Both the position numbers and the translations under genes were made by a program. Shown one piece after another: positions 53,491 to 61,470 of a stretch of 64,000 bases of DNA. Position 1 is the first letter of the stretch; each line of letters begins with the position of its first letter. The DNA lies in contig JAJZQV010000004.1 in the NCBI GenBank assembly GCA_021803025.1, positions 1 to 64,000 of the forward strand, in the 5' to 3' direction. The DNA is from Actinomycetes bacterium. Lineage in GTDB: Bacteria; Actinomycetota; Actinomycetes; Propionibacteriales; Propionibacteriaceae. The notes beneath the pieces are model-generated. The model searched no databases and was not told the origin of the DNA. It worked only from the letters and a program-made list of their open reading frames with translations.

Positions 53491-53810
53491 TCACGCCACG
53501 ACGTAGAACAACTTGGCTTCAGCCAGGATCTGCTCGCGGATCCGGGGGTTCAGCGTCCTGCGCGAGACGAGCCGGGGGTTCAGCGCCCTGCGCGAGACGA
53601 GGTCGACGGGCCGACCCAGGACAGCCGCGAGTTCGTCGCTGAGATCCTCGACCGCCCATCCGAGACGAGCTCCCGGCGCGAGTGTGTAGAGCAGATCAAT
53701 GTCACTGTCGGGCCGACTCGTGCTGTGGGGCTGGGAGCCGAAGACGTCCAGACGCCTTAGCGTTCGCACACCTCACGCAAGCGCTCAACGTCGATCTCAA
53801 TCGCGCGCAT
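53491..53810 (-). pseudogene. mntA-like nucleotidyltransferase pseudogene
   Basis: Copy of the MntA gene at 58023-58319. It begins MRAIEIDVERLREVCER and hits a TAA in place of the Tyr codon, then has a seven-base deletion; the body (LDVFGSQPHSTSRPDSDIDL, LSDELAAVLGRPVDLVSRR) is readable from 53769 only with a weak start. An internal tandem duplication is also present. The HEPN gene that should accompany it is absent. Confidence 0.85.
53542..53601. repeat. 30-bp tandem duplication in the mntA remnant
   Basis: Two consecutive 30-bp units (53542-53571, 53572-53601) differ by one base. They encode LVSRRTLNPR and LVSRRALNPR on the minus strand. The intact copy elsewhere has one unit. Confidence 0.9.
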
Positions 53811-53908
53811 GCCAGGAGCCTACGGGTGCATCGGCTTGTCGAGGCTGGTGTGGCGTTCCCGCGGGAACGCCTTGCTATCGGGCAGTCCCTGACCAGACGA
53901 GTAAAATG

Positions 53909-53977
53909 CCTAGTCAGCGAGCACTAACGTGCTGGTGGGGCGGGTGGGGCTCGAACCCACGACCCAGGGATTATGAG
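53909..53977. repeat. attL: displaced tRNA-Met 3' half
   Basis: Identical over 69 bp to 60691-60759. It holds the tRNA-Met sequence from the anticodon loop to the CCA end plus 24 bp downstream flank. The sequence that follows at 53978 does not continue as a tRNA, so it is a remnant of the site before insertion. Confidence 0.95.
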
Positions 53978-54018
53978 GCAACCTGAAGTGCCTCTGGCTA
54001 GGACATATACCTCGCCTA

Positions 54019-54037
54019 TTGCACGAACCGTGCAATA
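54019..54037. promoter_or_regulatory. Candidate integrase arm site, left
   Basis: ATTGCACG-AAC-CGTGCAAT, a near-perfect inverted repeat 42 bp inside attL. The word TATTGCACGA recurs at 60602-60611 just inside attR. Confidence 0.55.
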
Positions 54038-54193
54038 AGGACGCGTTCTGTGCCGTATCCCTGGGTCGCTGTATGCCCCTCTGGGTAGACCGTCACCGGG
54101 TGGGGGTATCTGCTCGGACGGGTGTGTGAAGAGCTTGGTCCGCGCGGGCCGGCGGCCGTGCGGTAGCCGACGTGGCACGCCTCCTGAGAGGCT

Positions 54194-55612
54194 GTGCAGG
54201 TGGACGAGAACGAGCTCTTGCTGAGGCACGCGAAGCGATGGGCCGACGAGCACGGCCGCGACCTCGATACGGATCTGCTTGACGAGGCGCTGCGGCTGCG
54301 CTCGGTTCACGACGGCCTGGCTGCCAACCGCTGGCCGACTCGTAGCGTGACGCAGCTGCTCTTGGTGCGCTGGCCCGCCCATGGGCCGCTGGAGCCACCG
54401 GACGTGGCTGCGCTGCTGGCGAGCCTGGAGACGTTCTGGCGTTTCTTGCGCAACACCGGACGCATGGCCGGCGGCTCTGCCGATCCGTCCTCCTTGGTGA
54501 AAGAGGCCAAGTCCGCGGGGCGGCGCATGCGGGCCGCGTGCGCGGATCCTGCGAACTTCGGCGCGTCGAAACAGATGATGGCCTTCGGGCAGGAGATCGG
54601 CATCACGCTCGACGACCTCGAGGACATGGACGACGCCAACGACCGGCTGCAGCAGATCATGGACGCCTGGAACTCGCTGCCCGTCGAGGAGCGTCAGCGG
54701 AGAAGCCCCGCGGTGAGCAGCGCCGGCAGCCGGATGGGGCGAGCCCTCACCGAGGCCGCCGGGTACGTGCAGGAGTACGGGGAACTCCCCGTGGGCTGGG
54801 CCATGCCGGAGTCGCCCAGGCTCGACGAGGAGCCCGACGATGAGCGAGTCTTCCCTACAGACCCCAGGCTGAGCGCCTCGCAGTACCGCGACTCGGCGTA
54901 CCTGAAGCAGGTTCTGGCGCTGTGCGAGTGGGTGGGTGAGGGGCGTGAGGTGACACCGAATCAGGTGCTGCGCCCTGCCCTCGCCAAGGAGGCCTACGCC
55001 GACCTCGGCCTGTGGGCCTGGGAGCAGGAGTGGCTGCTCGCAATCGGCATGGAGATCCCGGGCGGCAAGCGGATGAACGACCTGCTAGCCCAGACGGGCC
55101 TCTCCGGCTGGCGCACGGCGGCGGACTGCCTCGCGTTGGATCGGCTGTGGCTGCCGGCCCTGGGGGCGGGACTCATCGTGATCAGGGGCAAGAAGGCGGT
55201 CTTCGATCGCAGCGCCCTGCCCGACACTGACGAGCACTGGGCCCAGCTGGCCCAGGTGCTCCTCCTGGGGCTCGCTCATCGAGCGCAGCCGGAATCCGCG
55301 CTCGACCCGTTGCTCGGCATCCTGTTCAGCGTCGCGTGGGAGGGCAAGGCGGCCCGCACCCCGACCGAGCTCGCCGATCAGTGGTGGTCGAGCCCGGCGA
55401 ACTGGGTGGCGACCAGCGTCGGCGAGGGGAAGGTGGCCCGCCGAGTGAGCGACGACCATGTACGGCGGTGCTTGGCGATGTTCGGCGACTCCGGGGCGTG
55501 GACGATCCGCCGGGGCAAGCTGACCGGTACCGACATCGGCCGGGACCTCGCCATCGTCATCATGTCCGCCCGTGAACACGGCATGCTCGAAGGCCTGGAC
55601 CCGGACGAGTGA
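54194..55612 (+). CDS. Unrecognised 472-residue island cargo protein
   Basis: A soluble protein from GTG 54194 (GTG 54200 also possible). It is helical at the start (ENELLLRHAKRWADEHGRDL), with an acidic region DLEDMDDANDRLQQIMDAW, then a hydrophilic linker with EEPDDERVFP, and a C-terminal region that looks like a helical winged domain (VLRPALAKEAYADLGLWAWE, GWRTAADCLALDRLWLPAL). No Walker, nuclease, methylase or transmembrane motif is seen. It is the largest gene of the tRNA-Met island, alone on its strand in the left part, and in a position where such islands keep defence or host-manipulation genes. Function unknown. Confidence 0.8.
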   Translation: MQVDENELLLRHAKRWADEHGRDLDTDLLDEALRLRSVHDGLAANRWPTRSVTQLLLVRWPAHGPLEPPDVAALLASLETFWRFLRNTGRMAGGSADPSSLVKEAKSAGRRMRAACADPANFGASKQMMAFGQEIGITLDDLEDMDDANDRLQQIMDAWNSLPVEERQRRSPAVSSAGSRMGRALTEAAGYVQEYGELPVGWAMPESPRLDEEPDDERVFPTDPRLSASQYRDSAYLKQVLALCEWVGEGREVTPNQVLRPALAKEAYADLGLWAWEQEWLLAIGMEIPGGKRMNDLLAQTGLSGWRTAADCLALDRLWLPALGAGLIVIRGKKAVFDRSALPDTDEHWAQLAQVLLLGLAHRAQPESALDPLLGILFSVAWEGKAARTPTELADQWWSSPANWVATSVGEGKVARRVSDDHVRRCLAMFGDSGAWTIRRGKLTGTDIGRDLAIVIMSAREHGMLEGLDPDE

Positions 55613-55681
55613 CCGCACGACGATGACGTCGCGACGCAGCATCGTGTGATCGTGGCGGAGATCCGCCACGCTGCGCAGAGC

Positions 55682-56527
55682 TCACTGATGACTCAGTGGG
55701 CCGAGTGAGGAGCCGTAGAAGCCTTGGACGAGGCGTGCTGCGCCTTCGAGCGCCTGATGTTCGAGGCCGAGCTCCGAGGCCATAGCGGTGAATGGGCCTC
55801 CCCAATCGCCCGGCGGAGCCGGCAGGAGGGAGGGCGGAGCGGAGTCGTCGCGCTCGGCGAACACGGCCTCGACAGCGCTGGCGTAGGCATTCGGCTCCAG
55901 GAGGCCGTGCTCAATCAGCAAGGTGAGGTCGATCATGTCCTTCACGCGGGACGAGGGGCGATCGTGTGCATAGACACGTGCGTAGGCGTGAGTCTTCTCG
56001 GCCGCGTGCCGGGCCACGTCCACGCTTCGCATGGCGAACGGCTCACCGCCGAAGACCGGGCTCACGGCTACTGCGTCGAGCCCGCCGGTGGGCTCGCTCC
56101 CGCTCGTGACCACGTCGATTGTCACAGTCTGGAATGGACTGTGCGCCACGTGGACGTCGACGACGACCCGCCACGTGGAGGGCATCTCGTCCTCAGCGCG
56201 AACCTGGCGCGGCAGCCGCACGGCGAAGGTGAGGTCGTCGCCGAGGTCCACCTCCAGCGCCTCGTCCAGGAGATCCTGAAGGGCGGGAGCAGACAGACCG
56301 GTTGCATCCCAACGAAGCAGGTCGAGATCCTTCGTCGACCGCGCTGTCAGCCCAAGGCGCAGTTCAAGGCTGAACCCGCCTTTGAGCACCCATCGGGGAT
56401 CGCGGGACAGGCGGGCGAGCACGCGCTGGAACACGTACCGGTTGCGGACACGCTGGGCAGCCACGCCTTCCTGGACGGCGAGGTTGCGGAGACGATGGTT
56501 CAGGCTGACCAGTCGAGAGTCAGGCAT
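55682..56527 (-). CDS. AbiEii nucleotidyltransferase toxin
   Basis: A 281-residue type IV toxin of the DUF1814 nucleotidyltransferase family. Motifs: VLKGGFSLELRLG followed by RSTKDLDLL (the GG...DxD-type site), VTIDVVTSGSEP, and the later VDVARHAAEKTHAYARVYAHD with the conserved Lys, and DMIDLTLL. Start ATG 56527 overlaps the AbiEi stop by eight bases; an upstream start exists but would extend into the partner. AbiEii-type toxins transfer nucleotides to tRNA and mediate abortive infection. Confidence 0.92.
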   Translation of the reverse strand: MPDSRLVSLNHRLRNLAVQEGVAAQRVRNRYVFQRVLARLSRDPRWVLKGGFSLELRLGLTARSTKDLDLLRWDATGLSAPALQDLLDEALEVDLGDDLTFAVRLPRQVRAEDEMPSTWRVVVDVHVAHSPFQTVTIDVVTSGSEPTGGLDAVAVSPVFGGEPFAMRSVDVARHAAEKTHAYARVYAHDRPSSRVKDMIDLTLLIEHGLLEPNAYASAVEAVFAERDDSAPPSLLPAPPGDWGGPFTAMASELGLEHQALEGAARLVQGFYGSSLGPLSHQ

Positions 56528-57119
56528 CCGGGTCCGCCTTCGCGAGCGCCCGTTCCAGGCGCAGCGCGGCGTGAGGGGGGAGATCGGCTGTCGCACGCAG
56601 GAGCCGGCGGCGCGTCAGGAGTCCGCGCCGCAAGGCGTCGTCGATTGCCCGATCGATCTGCTCCTGCGAGACGTCGGTCGCGGCGGCGTCGGCCAGAGTT
56701 CGCAGCGGCGTTGTAACGGCCCATCCGCGCCGCTGCTCACGCTCGTCCTCACGGAGGTCGGCGACGTGAAGCACGACGAGGCTGTCGCTTGCGCGCATGC
56801 CCGGCGGGACGGTCAGGTGCACCTTCGCGGGGTCGATGTCCGATAGGCCGTGGATGGCGAGGGCCGAATCGTGCGAGACGACGCCGCGCCCGGCGCTCCA
56901 CAACGTCCAGCGAACGAAGATGTCGTCGGGGTCCGACGGCCACTCAGGCAGTCGGAAGAGGCCGCGGTCCACCCGCACCCAGTTGCCGGCGTCGACGTGG
57001 TACCTCTGGGCCTGATAGCTGTAGCCCGCCTCGAGCGCCTGGGCCGCGGTGAAGTAGCCGGCCTGCTGGAAGGCTATGGCGTGCAAGGCTCGGCGGAGAT
57101 CCTGGCGATGGCTTGGCAC
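56520..57119 (-). CDS. AbiEi antitoxin
   Basis: A 199-residue antitoxin starting at GTG 57119. The N-terminal winged helix (FTAAQALEAGYSYQAQRYHV followed by WVRVDRGLFRL) and the C-terminal domain (SHDSALAIHGLSDIDPAKVH, TTPLRTLADAAATDVSQEQI) match the type IV AbiEi family. It represses its own promoter by binding inverted repeats and counters AbiEii without contact with it. It precedes the toxin by an eight-base overlap. Confidence 0.92.
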   Translation of the reverse strand: MPSHRQDLRRALHAIAFQQAGYFTAAQALEAGYSYQAQRYHVDAGNWVRVDRGLFRLPEWPSDPDDIFVRWTLWSAGRGVVSHDSALAIHGLSDIDPAKVHLTVPPGMRASDSLVVLHVADLREDEREQRRGWAVTTPLRTLADAAATDVSQEQIDRAIDDALRRGLLTRRRLLRATADLPPHAALRLERALAKADPDA

Positions 57120-57135
57120 CCCTTCAATCTAGCGG

Positions 57136-57160
57136 ATAACTGCATGAAAACTATAGTTAT
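57136..57160 (-). promoter_or_regulatory. Promoter/operator of abiE
   Basis: ATAACT and AGTTAT form an inverted repeat over 13 bases, in a strikingly AT-rich patch 17 bp before the antitoxin start. TATAGT on the minus strand is a possible -10. AbiEi proteins are known to bind inverted repeats at their own promoters. Confidence 0.55.
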
Positions 57161-57386
57161 GCGATCCCGTCTGCGCACGAAACTAAAGATACGAGGAGCT
57201 CTTCCGAGGCCCGTCTAGTCGCCGTGCCCGCCGCCAGTTGATGGACATTGACAAGACATCACCTCCCCTACACCCACTGCACACTCGGCGGGAGCCGCAA
57301 GCTTCAGCCACCCGTCGAGCAGGTCGTCGGCGACGAAGGCGAATGCCCAGGCCAGGACGTGACTTCTACTGGCCTGGCGCCAGAAT

Positions 57387-57686
57387 GTGCTCATGGGTAT
57401 CGAGCTAGACGAGGTCCGCGATCACCTCAGCGAATTCGTCGACCGCGTGGAGCAGCACCACGAGCGGGTGACGGTGACCCGGGATGGTCGTCCTGTTGTC
57501 GTGCTGATCAACCCTGACGATCTGGCCGAGCTCGAGGAGTCCCTCGCTGTGCTCTCCAATCCCGAAGCGCTGGCCGACATCCGCGAGGGTGACCAGGCCT
57601 ACACGGCCGACGACGTAGTGCGTGGTGGCGAGGCGGTCAGGAATCTTCGTGATTCGAAGCGGCAACCATCGGCGGACTCGATGTGA
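57387..57686 (+). CDS. Phd/YefM-type antitoxin without clear toxin
   Basis: A 99-residue antitoxin from GTG/ATG 57387 (IELDEVRDHLSEFVDRVEQH, ERVTVTRDGRPVVVLINPDD, LAELEESLAVL). Its C-terminus is acidic and presumably toxin-binding. No RelE/Doc gene follows; the next genes are on the opposite strand (HEPN/MNT). An inactive homologue lies at 53188-53446. Confidence 0.88.
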   Translation: MLMGIELDEVRDHLSEFVDRVEQHHERVTVTRDGRPVVVLINPDDLAELEESLAVLSNPEALADIREGDQAYTADDVVRGGEAVRNLRDSKRQPSADSM

Positions 57687-57691
57687 CGCTT

Positions 57692-58036
57692 CTACGCCTC
57701 GAGTTCGTCCAGGACGGCTTTGAGCTGGTCGACGAACGTGGGGAGGTCGTCGACCGCGGTGGAATGCAGAACTTCGAGATCGATGGACCAATAGCCGTGC
57801 ACGATCCGGTTCCGGAGCTGGCTGGGGCGCGCCCAGTTAACGCTCGGATGGGCAGCCTTGAACTGATCGGGGAGTTGGGCTGCGGCCTCTCCCAGCACGG
57901 TGAAGTTCCACAGCAGAGCGTCGCGGCGTTGCCGATCCGCCTCAAAGTCTTGGACGTCGTGTCCGGTGGCGAGTTGTTGGGCCTGTTCGGCGGCGTCGAT
58001 CATTTCGCCGAGCAGGAGGATTTCACGCCGCGTCAT
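57692..58036 (-). CDS. HEPN-domain RNase toxin (HepT-like)
   Basis: A 114-residue helical protein with the HEPN catalytic motif R-x4-H in SQLRNRIVHGYW. It begins RREILLLGEMIDAAEQAQQL. HepT toxins cleave RNA; the cognate MntA adenylylates the HEPN Tyr in the RxxxxHxY motif (here HGYW). Its start overlaps the MntA stop by 14 bases. Confidence 0.92.
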   Translation of the reverse strand: MTRREILLLGEMIDAAEQAQQLATGHDVQDFEADRQRRDALLWNFTVLGEAAAQLPDQFKAAHPSVNWARPSQLRNRIVHGYWSIDLEVLHSTAVDDLPTFVDQLKAVLDELEA

Positions 58037-58319
58037 AGAACGGCTGGGCTTCAGCGAGAACCTGGTCGCGGATCCGGGAGTTCAGTGCACGACGTGAGAC
58101 GAGGTCGACGGGTCGGCCCAAGACCGCCGCGAGTTCTTCGCTGAGATCCTCGATGGCCCAACCCAGGCGAGCTCCCGGCGCAAGGGTGTAAAGCAGATCG
58201 ATGTCGCTGTCGGGCCGACCTGTACCGCGTGACAAGGACCCGAAGACGTCCAGACGGACGACGCCATAGCGCTCGCACACCTCGCGCAAGCGCTCCACGT
58301 CGATCTCGATCGCGAGCAT
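58023..58319 (-). CDS. MNT nucleotidyltransferase antitoxin (MntA-like)
   Basis: A 98-residue minimal nucleotidyltransferase with GSLSRGTGRPDSDIDLLY, carrying the GS...DxD active site. MntA transfers AMP to the HEPN partner and so silences it. Start ATG 58319. It overlaps the HEPN gene by 14 bases. Confidence 0.93.
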   Translation of the reverse strand: MLAIEIDVERLREVCERYGVVRLDVFGSLSRGTGRPDSDIDLLYTLAPGARLGWAIEDLSEELAAVLGRPVDLVSRRALNSRIRDQVLAEAQPFYDAA

Positions 58320-58454
58320 GGCAGGAGTCTACGGGAGCAGCCGTCGGCCGGACACGATCCACGCCCCGGGAGGCAGGGATCGCACGCCGGACGTTCTGGA
58401 CCATCTCGGCGGTGGATCCCGATGCTGCCGGTCCTCGGGCTGGTGCACATTCTT

Positions 58455-58799
58455 CTACTGGTGGGCTGGTGTTCTGTGCCAACCGTGCTGCGACTGGAGG
58501 ACCGCGTTCGCAAGATCCCGAAGCATTGCGTAGTACTCACGTTCGACGGGGTCGGTGAGGATGGCCAGGACCCGTTGAACCTCGTCGCGACAAGTGCTGA
58601 AGATGCCGATCTTCGCTGCGTCGAGGTTGGCTGATGAGTCGAGCCACACTTGGACGCACCCGGCGATGTCCGCATCGACCATGACCATGTCAACGCCGTT
58701 GATCACCTCACCACGCAAGCGCGGTGGAAACGCACGGTCGTTGTGGTTCTGCTGGAGGCTTCGAACTTCATCGCGAACGGGATCGTGCATGCCGCACAT
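58455..58799 (-). CDS. Small hypothetical protein
   Basis: A 114-residue protein starting near ATG 58799 (TTG/GTG alternatives). It reads as VRDEVRSLQQNHNDRAFPPR, a strand region INGVDMVMVDADIAGCVQVW, and a helical end VEREYYAMLRDLANAVLQ. Similar proteins accompany regulators in actinobacterial genomes; I know no function. It lies on the same strand as the HEPN/MNT genes. Confidence 0.6.
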   Translation of the reverse strand: MCGMHDPVRDEVRSLQQNHNDRAFPPRLRGEVINGVDMVMVDADIAGCVQVWLDSSANLDAAKIGIFSTCRDEVQRVLAILTDPVEREYYAMLRDLANAVLQSQHGWHRTPAHQ

Positions 58800-59424
58800 C
58801 TTGCCTCGTCCCCCGTAGGCGCACGCCGAACTTCCCCCGCTGGCGAGGGGTACGTGAGGTCAGGAGGGCCCCGCTGACCCAGTCGGGTCGGGGCCCGGAG
58901 CGATGACGACCTCAACGCCACCAACCTCAGCTGCCGCATCTTGCAAGGCGAGCAGGAAGTTCTTCTGTCGTCGGTCGTCCGCCGCGTCCAGGCGGCCCAT
59001 GCGTCCAGCAGGCTGCTGGGCCCAGTCGAGACTCCTTCATTGGTGCTCCACTGTTGCGTCGTGGCCGACGGGCTCGAACGCGTTTATGGTTGAATACAGC
59101 GGCGATTCAGGAGACTTCGTTGCCGGCCGCGCAGAAACGGTTGTTATGAGGGCCGAAAACCGGCTCATATCAACCGTTATCGGGTTTGAGGGCCCAGGCG
59201 ACCCCTGTTTGCCTCGCCATAACAACCGTTAATGCGTTTGACCGTCCCTCGACGCCGGGTACGGATGCCATGACCCAGGGCCGGCCACGGCACGACTCTC
59301 GGCTACGAGAGGTCATTTGGTGCGGCGACACGCCGAAGTGACCGCGCGTGTCGTGGCCTCTCGACGGGAAGGCGGTAGCGACGCACAACTCTCGACATGA
59401 GCGGCTGGTACAACTCGTGGTGGC
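58800..59424. other. Non-coding stretch downstream of the integrase
   Basis: Apart from the inverted-repeat array at 59136-59230 no supported gene. Frames are short and their composition is not protein-like. Confidence 0.5.
59136..59178. repeat. Long imperfect inverted repeat, unknown role
   Basis: AACGGTTGTTATGAGGGCCG faces CGGCTCATATCAACCGTT around AAAA(C). The two arms agree at nearly all positions. A third copy of the core, CATAACAACCGTT, lies at 59218-59230 in the same direction as the second arm. Confidence 0.85.
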
Positions 59425-60585
59425 CTAGTCACTGACGAGCCTCGAGAGGCTCTCCGCGATCAGCTCATCGCGCCCCTTCGCGGTGTGTTGGTACAGCAGC
59501 GCCGCGTTTGCCGTGGAGTGACCGAGGCGTGCCTGCAGGTCCGCGAGCGTCGCTCCCTGCTGCGCGGCCATCACGGCTCCCGTGTGGCGGAGGTCGTGGA
59601 AGCGGAGGTCTGGGCGTCCGGCGATGGCCGCGGCCTTCTTGAAGTGGGTGGTGACCGTGGAGGGCCACATCTGGCGTTTGACGTCCGAGGGGAAGAGCAG
59701 GCCCTCCTGGCCCGGCGCGGCGTGGATCTCCAGGTGCTCCTGGATGATCGGGATGAGGTGCGGGGGTATGGCTACGTCCCGGATGCCGGCCTCCGACTTC
59801 GGGAGTTCCACACGGATCTCACGTCTCACGAAGGTCACGCCTCGGCGTACCTGAATCACCCCGGTCCATCGACCACCGACGTGGCGAAGCTTGATGTCCT
59901 TGCGGCGGAGCTCGGCGATCTCGCCGTACCGAAGCGCGCACCAGGAGGCGAGTTGGATCATGAGCTTCTCCTTGACCGGCATCTTCTCGACGATGATGTC
60001 GAGCTCCTCGATCGTGGCCGGCTCGAGCCGTCTGCGCTTGGGGCGGTAGCCGGCCCCTCGGATATGTACAGGGCTGGCCTCGATGAGGTCTTCGTCGACC
60101 GCGGTGTTCATGATGGCCCGCAGCAGCCCGTATGCCTTCGACGTCGCCCGCGGGCTGTCGGCGCTGCCGTCCTGGGTCTCGTCGTACCACTTACGGACAG
60201 TGCCCTTCGTGATGTCGCGCAGCCGCATCTTCCCGAAGACTGGGACCAGGTGGATCCAGGGCGTCGTGACGTACCCCGCTCTCGTAGTGGCCCTCAACGG
60301 CTCGCCCTTGTCCGTACGTCGCTTGGCAATCCACTTCGTGGCGTAGGTCTCGAAGTCGGGGACCAGCTGGGTCGCGCGGGCCTTCTCGGCGCGGTACTTC
60401 GGGGGAGACCACTCGTTCGCTTCGATGAGCTTGTGCTCCTCGTGGAGCCAGCCCTCGACGTCGATCTTGGCCGTGAACGTGGTCGGTGCCATGTGCCGCA
60501 GGAGGTCCGGGCCGGTGTAGATCCCCTGGTACCGACCCGACGTGAGCTTGCGGATCGAGCCGAACGCGCGGCGCTCGCGGACCAT
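59425..60585 (-). CDS. int: Tyrosine recombinase/integrase
   Basis: A 386-residue integrase. The N-terminal arm-binding region (FGSIRKLTSGRYQGIYTGPD) is a short beta-rich domain, followed by a SAM-like core-binding domain and the catalytic domain. Catalytic residues seen: R219 in CALRYGEI, K about 263, H330 and R333 in HDLRH, H356 in LGHST, and Y365 in LLYQH. It inserts the island into tRNA-Met by recombination in the 69-bp att core and faces away from it, 106 bp from the right att repeat. Confidence 0.96.
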   Translation of the reverse strand: MVRERRAFGSIRKLTSGRYQGIYTGPDLLRHMAPTTFTAKIDVEGWLHEEHKLIEANEWSPPKYRAEKARATQLVPDFETYATKWIAKRRTDKGEPLRATTRAGYVTTPWIHLVPVFGKMRLRDITKGTVRKWYDETQDGSADSPRATSKAYGLLRAIMNTAVDEDLIEASPVHIRGAGYRPKRRRLEPATIEELDIIVEKMPVKEKLMIQLASWCALRYGEIAELRRKDIKLRHVGGRWTGVIQVRRGVTFVRREIRVELPKSEAGIRDVAIPPHLIPIIQEHLEIHAAPGQEGLLFPSDVKRQMWPSTVTTHFKKAAAIAGRPDLRFHDLRHTGAVMAAQQGATLADLQARLGHSTANAALLYQHTAKGRDELIAESLSRLVSD

Positions 60586-60602
60586 CGGGCCCTCCGATCC
60601 TT

Positions 60603-60630
60603 ATTGCACGACGTCCGCATATCGTGCGAT
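60603..60630. promoter_or_regulatory. Candidate integrase arm site, right
   Basis: ATTGCACGA pairs with TCGTGCGAT over 10 bases. It shares TATTGCACGA with the repeat at 54019-54037. It lies between the integrase start and attR, so it could also serve as an autoregulatory site. Confidence 0.5.
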
Positions 60631-60690
60631 GAGGCGGGTCTCATGCAAGGCCATGCCCCCTTGTGGCCTGTGGCCATCCGAGTAACAAGC

Positions 60691-60759
60691 CCTAGTCAGC
60701 GAGCACTAACGTGCTGGTGGGGCGGGTGGGGCTCGAACCCACGACCCAGGGATTATGAG
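60691..60759. repeat. attR: 3' half of tRNA-Met
   Basis: Perfect 69-bp copy of 53909-53977. It spans the anticodon stem-loop through the CCA end and 24 bp of downstream sequence, so insertion keeps the tRNA functional. Confidence 0.95.
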
Positions 60760-60791
60760 TCCCCTGCTCTGACCGGCTGAGCTACCGCCCC
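60715..60791 (-). tRNA. tRNA-Met (anticodon CAT)
   Basis: The minus strand gives GGGGCGG acceptor with CCGCCCC partner, D-arm GCTCAGCCGGTCAGAGC, anticodon loop CTCATAA (CAT), variable loop and T-arm GGTTCGAGCC, with encoded CCA (60715-60717). CAT may also be tRNA-Ile2, but elongator tRNA-Met is more likely. Confidence 0.93.
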
Positions 60792-60992
60792 GGAGCGACG
60801 AGTCTATCGGCGGACGTCGGGATGACCCGGAGGACATGGCGCCCAGGTCAGGACTGTGGACCGGTGCGACTGTCAGACCGGGACCGTACTCACCGCCTTT
60901 TCAGGTCCGCCGCAGCGATGAGAGATCTCTAGCGAGCATGAGGTGCGATGACCGCCTGTGTAGGCTGCTGCTGATTGGGATGTGAGGAAAAC

Positions 60993-61427
60993 GTGTCGAC
61001 CCCTTGGATTGCCTTCGTCGCACTCAGCGTCGTCGTGTCGATCGTGTCGATCGTCCTCATTCTCGTCTCGCCCGCCGCGGACGTCCGGATGCTGCGAAAG
61101 CCCCTGTGGATCGTCATCGCGCTCGTGCCCATCCTCGGTGGCGTCGCGTGGCTGGCCTTCGGCCGGCCGAAGAGGCGCCCCGTGGGCAAGCGTGTGGCGA
61201 AGGAACGCCGGCCCCGCGGGAAACGCCAGAAGATCTCGGCGGATCGGCAGGTCGTCGTCGACCGGCTCACGAGCGACATCCGCACACGTTCCGCCCGTAC
61301 GAGCGGGCCCAGTGCCATCTCGCCCGAGAGCCCCGGAGGTCAAACGGCCCGAGCGGCACGCTCTGCGCAGAGTGCCGCCGAACGTTCCGCCAGCTCACCG
61401 GCCACAGCCTCGTACCGCGAGGAGTAG
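60993..61427 (+). CDS. PLDc_N-domain membrane protein
   Basis: A 144-residue protein from GTG 60993 (AGGA upstream). The first 65 residues form two helices with the PLD-nuclease N-terminal pattern: WIAFVALSVVVSIVSIVLIL and LWIVIALVPILGGVAWLAFG, ended by RPKRR. A long basic and Ser/Ala-rich tail follows without a phospholipase domain. Such short members are common actinobacterial envelope proteins of unknown role. It is convergent with the pseudokinase gene. Confidence 0.8.
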   Translation: MSTPWIAFVALSVVVSIVSIVLILVSPAADVRMLRKPLWIVIALVPILGGVAWLAFGRPKRRPVGKRVAKERRPRGKRQKISADRQVVVDRLTSDIRTRSARTSGPSAISPESPGGQTARAARSAQSAAERSASSPATASYREE

Positions 61428-61470
61428 CCGGGCGGCTCCGGCCGAGCAGCTCGTTCCCGACGACCAGCTC

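Larger units (their letters stand above)
53909..60759. mobile_element. Integrative island in tRNA-Met
   Basis: A 6.85-kb segment bounded by perfect 69-bp direct repeats, one of which is the 3' half of an intact tRNA-Met gene. A tyrosine integrase lies next to the tRNA. Cargo: an unknown 472-residue protein, AbiE, a Phd antitoxin, a HEPN/MNT pair and a small hypothetical. No relaxase or structural phage genes, so it would need a helper for transfer, or move only by excision. Confidence 0.92.

Noticed and set aside
53542-53601. CRISPR array
   Set aside because: Only two adjacent 30-bp units without spacers inside a decayed gene.
53933-53977. Second tRNA-Met
   Set aside because: Only the 3' half is present; the D-arm and 5' acceptor are missing, so it is an att remnant.
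53699-53986. Plus-strand ORF ending in a phrase typical of tRNA-adjacent annotation artefacts
   Set aside because: Runs through the mntA remnant and the att repeat; it is tRNA and pseudogene sequence read in a chance frame.
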